Made by a program: the position numbers and the translations under genes | In this document: one piece after another, positions 13,441 to 17,461 of the stretch | How positions within the stretch are numbered: position 1 is the first letter of the stretch | Layout: the number at the start of each line of letters is the position of its first letter | Notes under the pieces: generated by a model | Databases searched by the model: none | What the model saw: only the letters and a program-made list of their open reading frames with translations | What the model was told of the DNA's origin: nothing | Source: Burkholderiales bacterium | GTDB lineage: Bacteria; Pseudomonadota; Gammaproteobacteria; Burkholderiales; Thiobacillaceae | Reading direction: 5' to 3' | Assembly (NCBI GenBank): GCA_005793645.1 | Contig: SXRG01000066.1 | Location: forward strand, 1 to 17,461 | Length of the DNA stretch: 17,461 nucleotides

Positions 13441-15399
13441 TTAGTCACCCATACCCATCTGGATATAGCCGGTCGGACAGACATCTGCACAAATATGACA
13501 ACCAATACACCTACTGTAGTTGGTATCCACATAGCGACCGGTCGTGGGGCTGTCTTTCTTCTTGACCTTGAATACGGCGGTCTGCGGGCAATAGATCACG
13601 CAGTTGTCGCACTCAAAGCACATGCCACAGGACATGCAGCGTTTGGCCTCGGCAACAGACTGTTTCTCATCGAGGGCATGGAGGCGGTCTTCGAAATTAC
13701 CCAGTGCACTGTCCGCATTTAGCACGGTCACATCACGCTTGAGGCGTGGTGTGTTGGCAAAATGGCCTAAGAACAACTGGGTGGACGGGATGATGTAACG
13801 GCCGGAACGGTCATCAAAGTTATGCAGGACATCTTTCCATTCCGAAGTGCCCCACTCCTGACCATGATGCTCGTTGTATACATGACCGGACTCCGTCCAC
13901 TTGCGCACCATATCCCAGTGCGCCACATCGACCTTGGGCCGCTTGCCAGCCTCTTCACCCTTCAGGAATGCGTCAATGCCCTCGGCGCAAATACGGGCGT
14001 GGCCGATCGCTGTGGTGAGCAGGTGCGGACGGATCACATCACCGGCCACGAAGACATTTTCCTTACCGGGGAAACGGTAGTTCTTGTCGGTCTTCATCAG
14101 ACCGTTGTTGTTGTTGAAGGATTCAAGACCCGTGAAATCGACCGCCTGACCGATAGCGGAAACGATCAGCGACCCGGAGATATCGCGCTCGGTGCCTTCC
14201 TTGATCTTCGTCTCTTTGCCAACCATCTCGAACTCGGCCACACGCAGGGCGATGGCGCGACCATTGGCGTCTTTGACGACCGCAACCGGCGTCACGCCAC
14301 CAATAATCTCGATGCCCTCAGCCTTGGCCTGATCGATCTCATGCTTGTTGGCAGCCATGTTCTCGACTGTCGCGCGGGAAATCAAAACGACATCAACACC
14401 CTGACGGGCAGCGATCTCAGCCACATCATGCGCGGCCTGCCCAGCCAGCACATGCTCGGGCATATCCTTCTCGGACGCATTGGTGATCTTGCCGAGGCGG
14501 CGCGCAACGGTCGCCACATCGATCGAGGTGTCGCCACCGCCGATAACGACCACCTTGTCACCCACATGCTGCAAGCGGCCTTCGTTAAAGGCGCGCAGGA
14601 ATGACATGGCAGTCACGCAGTTGGGCGCGTCAGCACCATCCACAGGCAGCGCACGGCCAGCCTGAGCGCCAAGGCCAAACAGCACTGCGTCGTAATTCTT
14701 TTCAATCTCAGCCATGGAGATGTCGGTGCCCACACGGCAGTTCATGCGAGTTTCAACACCCATATCGATGATGCGCTTAATCTCGCCATCAAGTACTTCA
14801 CGCGGTGTACGGAAACCGGGAATACCGTAGCGCATCATGCCACCCAGTTCGGCATGGTCATCAAAAATGGTGCAGGCATGACCCATCTTGCGAAGCTGGT
14901 AGGCCGCCGCGAGGCTAGCCGGACCGCCACCGATGAGTGCAACCTTCTTGCCGGTGGCCGGGCCCGCTTCACCAAAAGCCATGTTGTTTTCCAAGGCCCA
15001 ATTGCCGAGGAAATGCTCCACCGAGTTGATGCCGACATTCTCTTCAACCTGGTTGCGATTGCAGCCCGATTCGCATGGGGCCGGGCAAACGCGGCCCATC
15101 ACGGCCGGGAACGGGTTGGCGGTCGTCAGGCGACGCCAGGCGTATTCCTGCCAGCTTTGGCCGTTGGTCGGCTTTTCGATACCGCGCACAATATTGAGGT
15201 AAGAGCGGATATCCTCGCCAGCCGGACAAGAACCTTGGCAGGGAGGCGCTGATTGAACATACTCAGGACACTTGTGGGTCCAACTAGCCTGAAAAATCTT
15301 ATCTTGGCTGGAGCGATAGTCCGATTCGTCCTGGCCGTCCTTGTAACGACGCCAGAGTTGGCCCTCAGTCTTTTTTACATCTTTGGAAGTCACCGCCAT
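13441..15399 (-). CDS. dsrL: DsrL, iron-sulfur flavoprotein NAD(P)H:acceptor oxidoreductase
   Basis: 652 residues. It is related to the small subunit of glutamate synthase. An N-terminal cysteine-rich cluster domain has C44, C54, C58 and C105, C109, C113. The FAD Rossmann motif is VALIGGGPASLAAAYQL (153-169). The NAD(P) motif is VVVIGGGDTSIDVATVA (283-299). The second flavin segment is ENVFVAGDV. The C-terminal ferredoxin domain has C588, C591, C594, C597, C600, C604 and then C631, C634, C637, C641. DsrL passes electrons released by sulfite-forming DsrAB to NAD(P)+ and is essential for sulfur oxidation in Allochromatium vinosum. The start ATG at 15399 has AGGAG 7 bp upstream. It is 29 bp downstream of dsrK. 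Confidence 0.96.
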   Translation of the reverse strand: MAVTSKDVKKTEGQLWRRYKDGQDESDYRSSQDKIFQASWTHKCPEYVQSAPPCQGSCPAGEDIRSYLNIVRGIEKPTNGQSWQEYAWRRLTTANPFPAVMGRVCPAPCESGCNRNQVEENVGINSVEHFLGNWALENNMAFGEAGPATGKKVALIGGGPASLAAAYQLRKMGHACTIFDDHAELGGMMRYGIPGFRTPREVLDGEIKRIIDMGVETRMNCRVGTDISMAEIEKNYDAVLFGLGAQAGRALPVDGADAPNCVTAMSFLRAFNEGRLQHVGDKVVVIGGGDTSIDVATVARRLGKITNASEKDMPEHVLAGQAAHDVAEIAARQGVDVVLISRATVENMAANKHEIDQAKAEGIEIIGGVTPVAVVKDANGRAIALRVAEFEMVGKETKIKEGTERDISGSLIVSAIGQAVDFTGLESFNNNNGLMKTDKNYRFPGKENVFVAGDVIRPHLLTTAIGHARICAEGIDAFLKGEEAGKRPKVDVAHWDMVRKWTESGHVYNEHHGQEWGTSEWKDVLHNFDDRSGRYIIPSTQLFLGHFANTPRLKRDVTVLNADSALGNFEDRLHALDEKQSVAEAKRCMSCGMCFECDNCVIYCPQTAVFKVKKKDSPTTGRYVDTNYSRCIGCHICADVCPTGYIQMGMGD

Positions 15400-15428
15400 G
15401 TTGCTCTCCTATAAACCTTGAACCTTGA

Positions 15429-16952
<1,524 letters not shown>

Positions 16953-17017
16953 TTACGATTCCTTCGATTGATTCCTTAGGACTCCATAAACCTGACCTGG
17001 GGGGGTCAAGCTTCCAA

Positions 17018-17461
17018 TCAGTCTTTGTCAAGGGTCGCGGCCCAAGGTGCCACATGGCGCCGCTCGCGTGGGTTATCCATCTGGTTGCGGGTCGGGCTAA
17101 AGAAAATCCCCGGAGCGTGTAGTAACTTGCTCACCGGGAAGATAACCATCAACAGGGCGACCAGTCCCAGATGCACTAACAGAACAGGCTCGGTCGGCAC
17201 GGGATGCCAATCAAACACCACGAGACCCAGGGCGAAGGCCTTGAGTGCAATGATGTCGGTATGAGCCACAAAGGTCATCATCATCCCGGACAGGCCAATG
17301 GCAATAAGCAGAGCCAGCATCAGATGGTCAGAAGGCGTGGAGATATAACGCACACGATCGACCAAGAAACGCCGCGCCCACAGGCCTGCCAGCCCAATGA
17401 CCATGGCAAAGCTGGCATACATTCCGAAGGGCTGAACAATATCCACCCAGAACCAGACCGG
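17018..17461 (-). CDS. dsrM: DsrM, NarI-like cytochrome b membrane subunit, N-terminus outside window
   Basis: Only the C-terminal 147 codons are visible; the frame is open through the right window edge. It contains membrane helices such as MYASFAMVIGLAGLWARRFL, HLMLALLIAIGLSGMMMTFV and VLLVHLGLVALLMVIFPVSK, with histidines in the helices typical of heme-b NarI-like subunits. The soluble tail is RNQMDNPRERRHVAPWAATL. Family: DsrM exchanges electrons between membrane quinones and DsrK. Identity rests on the tail plus the invariant position before dsrK. The apparent start within the window (17446) is an internal GTG, not a real start. Confidence 0.9.
   Translation of the reverse strand, partial: PVWFWVDIVQPFGMYASFAMVIGLAGLWARRFLVDRVRYISTPSDHLMLALLIAIGLSGMMMTFVAHTDIIALKAFALGLVVFDWHPVPTEPVLLVHLGLVALLMVIFPVSKLLHAPGIFFSPTRNQMDNPRERRHVAPWAATLDKD

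Noticed and set aside
13822..14604. Plus-strand ORF of 260 codons opposite dsrL
   Set aside because: Lies entirely antisense to the conserved DsrL; no ribosome site or family pattern.
16987..17015. Possible attenuator between dsrM and dsrK (TGACC ... GGTCA)
   Set aside because: Only a 5-bp stem with a G-rich loop and no T-run; too weak to call.

Overview
This window looks like chromosomal DNA of a sulfur-oxidizing proteobacterium (probably Gamma- or Betaproteobacteria; the sequence does not settle which). The right half, all on the minus strand, is the distal part of a reverse-type dissimilatory sulfite reductase (dsr) operon in the classical order dsrM (cut by the window edge)-K-L-J-O-P-N-R, followed directly by cysG. 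dsrAB, dsrEFH and dsrC would lie beyond the right edge if the canonical order holds. DsrL, the absence of any sulfate-reducer hallmark and the DsrJ/O/P modules fit oxidation of stored sulfur rather than sulfate respiration.

Layout by region, left to right. (1) 3-1166 (+): 3' part of an ATPase-domain/winged-helix putative regulator, followed by a roughly 300-bp decayed stretch that looks like the left end of an IS21-family element (1361-1465). (2) 1462-3100 (-): a protoporphyrinogen-oxidase-like flavoprotein and Hsp15. (3) 3124-4750 (+): an endonuclease III relative (COG2231 type), a YchJ-like SEC-C protein overlapping it, and a GcvR-like double-ACT protein. (4) 4773-7394 (-): a three-gene export-related unit: periplasmic thioredoxin-fold protein, TolC-type outer membrane protein and HlyD/RND-type periplasmic adaptor, with no inner-membrane pump. 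A 17-bp perfect palindrome sits just before its first gene. (5) 7465-7639: a 156-bp inverted-repeat-bounded, hairpin-rich element and a further hairpin next to the cysG stop. (6) 7644-17461 (-): cysG and the dsr genes.

How the genes work together: the membrane complex DsrMKJOP links periplasmic and quinone electron carriers to the cytoplasmic sulfur-transfer machinery. DsrL is the NAD(P)H-linked iron-sulfur flavoprotein partner of DsrAB. CysG makes siroheme and DsrN amidates it to the siro(heme)amide used by DsrAB. DsrR is an A-type (IscA-like) accessory protein. Tight spacing, an ATGA overlap (dsrJ/dsrO) and mostly good Shine-Dalgarno sites support one transcript, but a strong terminator-shaped 13-bp stem lies between dsrP and dsrN.

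Most notable beyond the known dsr system: the 156-bp inverted-repeat element, the orphan thioredoxin/TolC/adaptor unit with its palindromic operator candidate, the cysteine/glycine-rich tail on DsrR, and the intra-operon terminator. No tRNA, rRNA or CRISPR array was seen.
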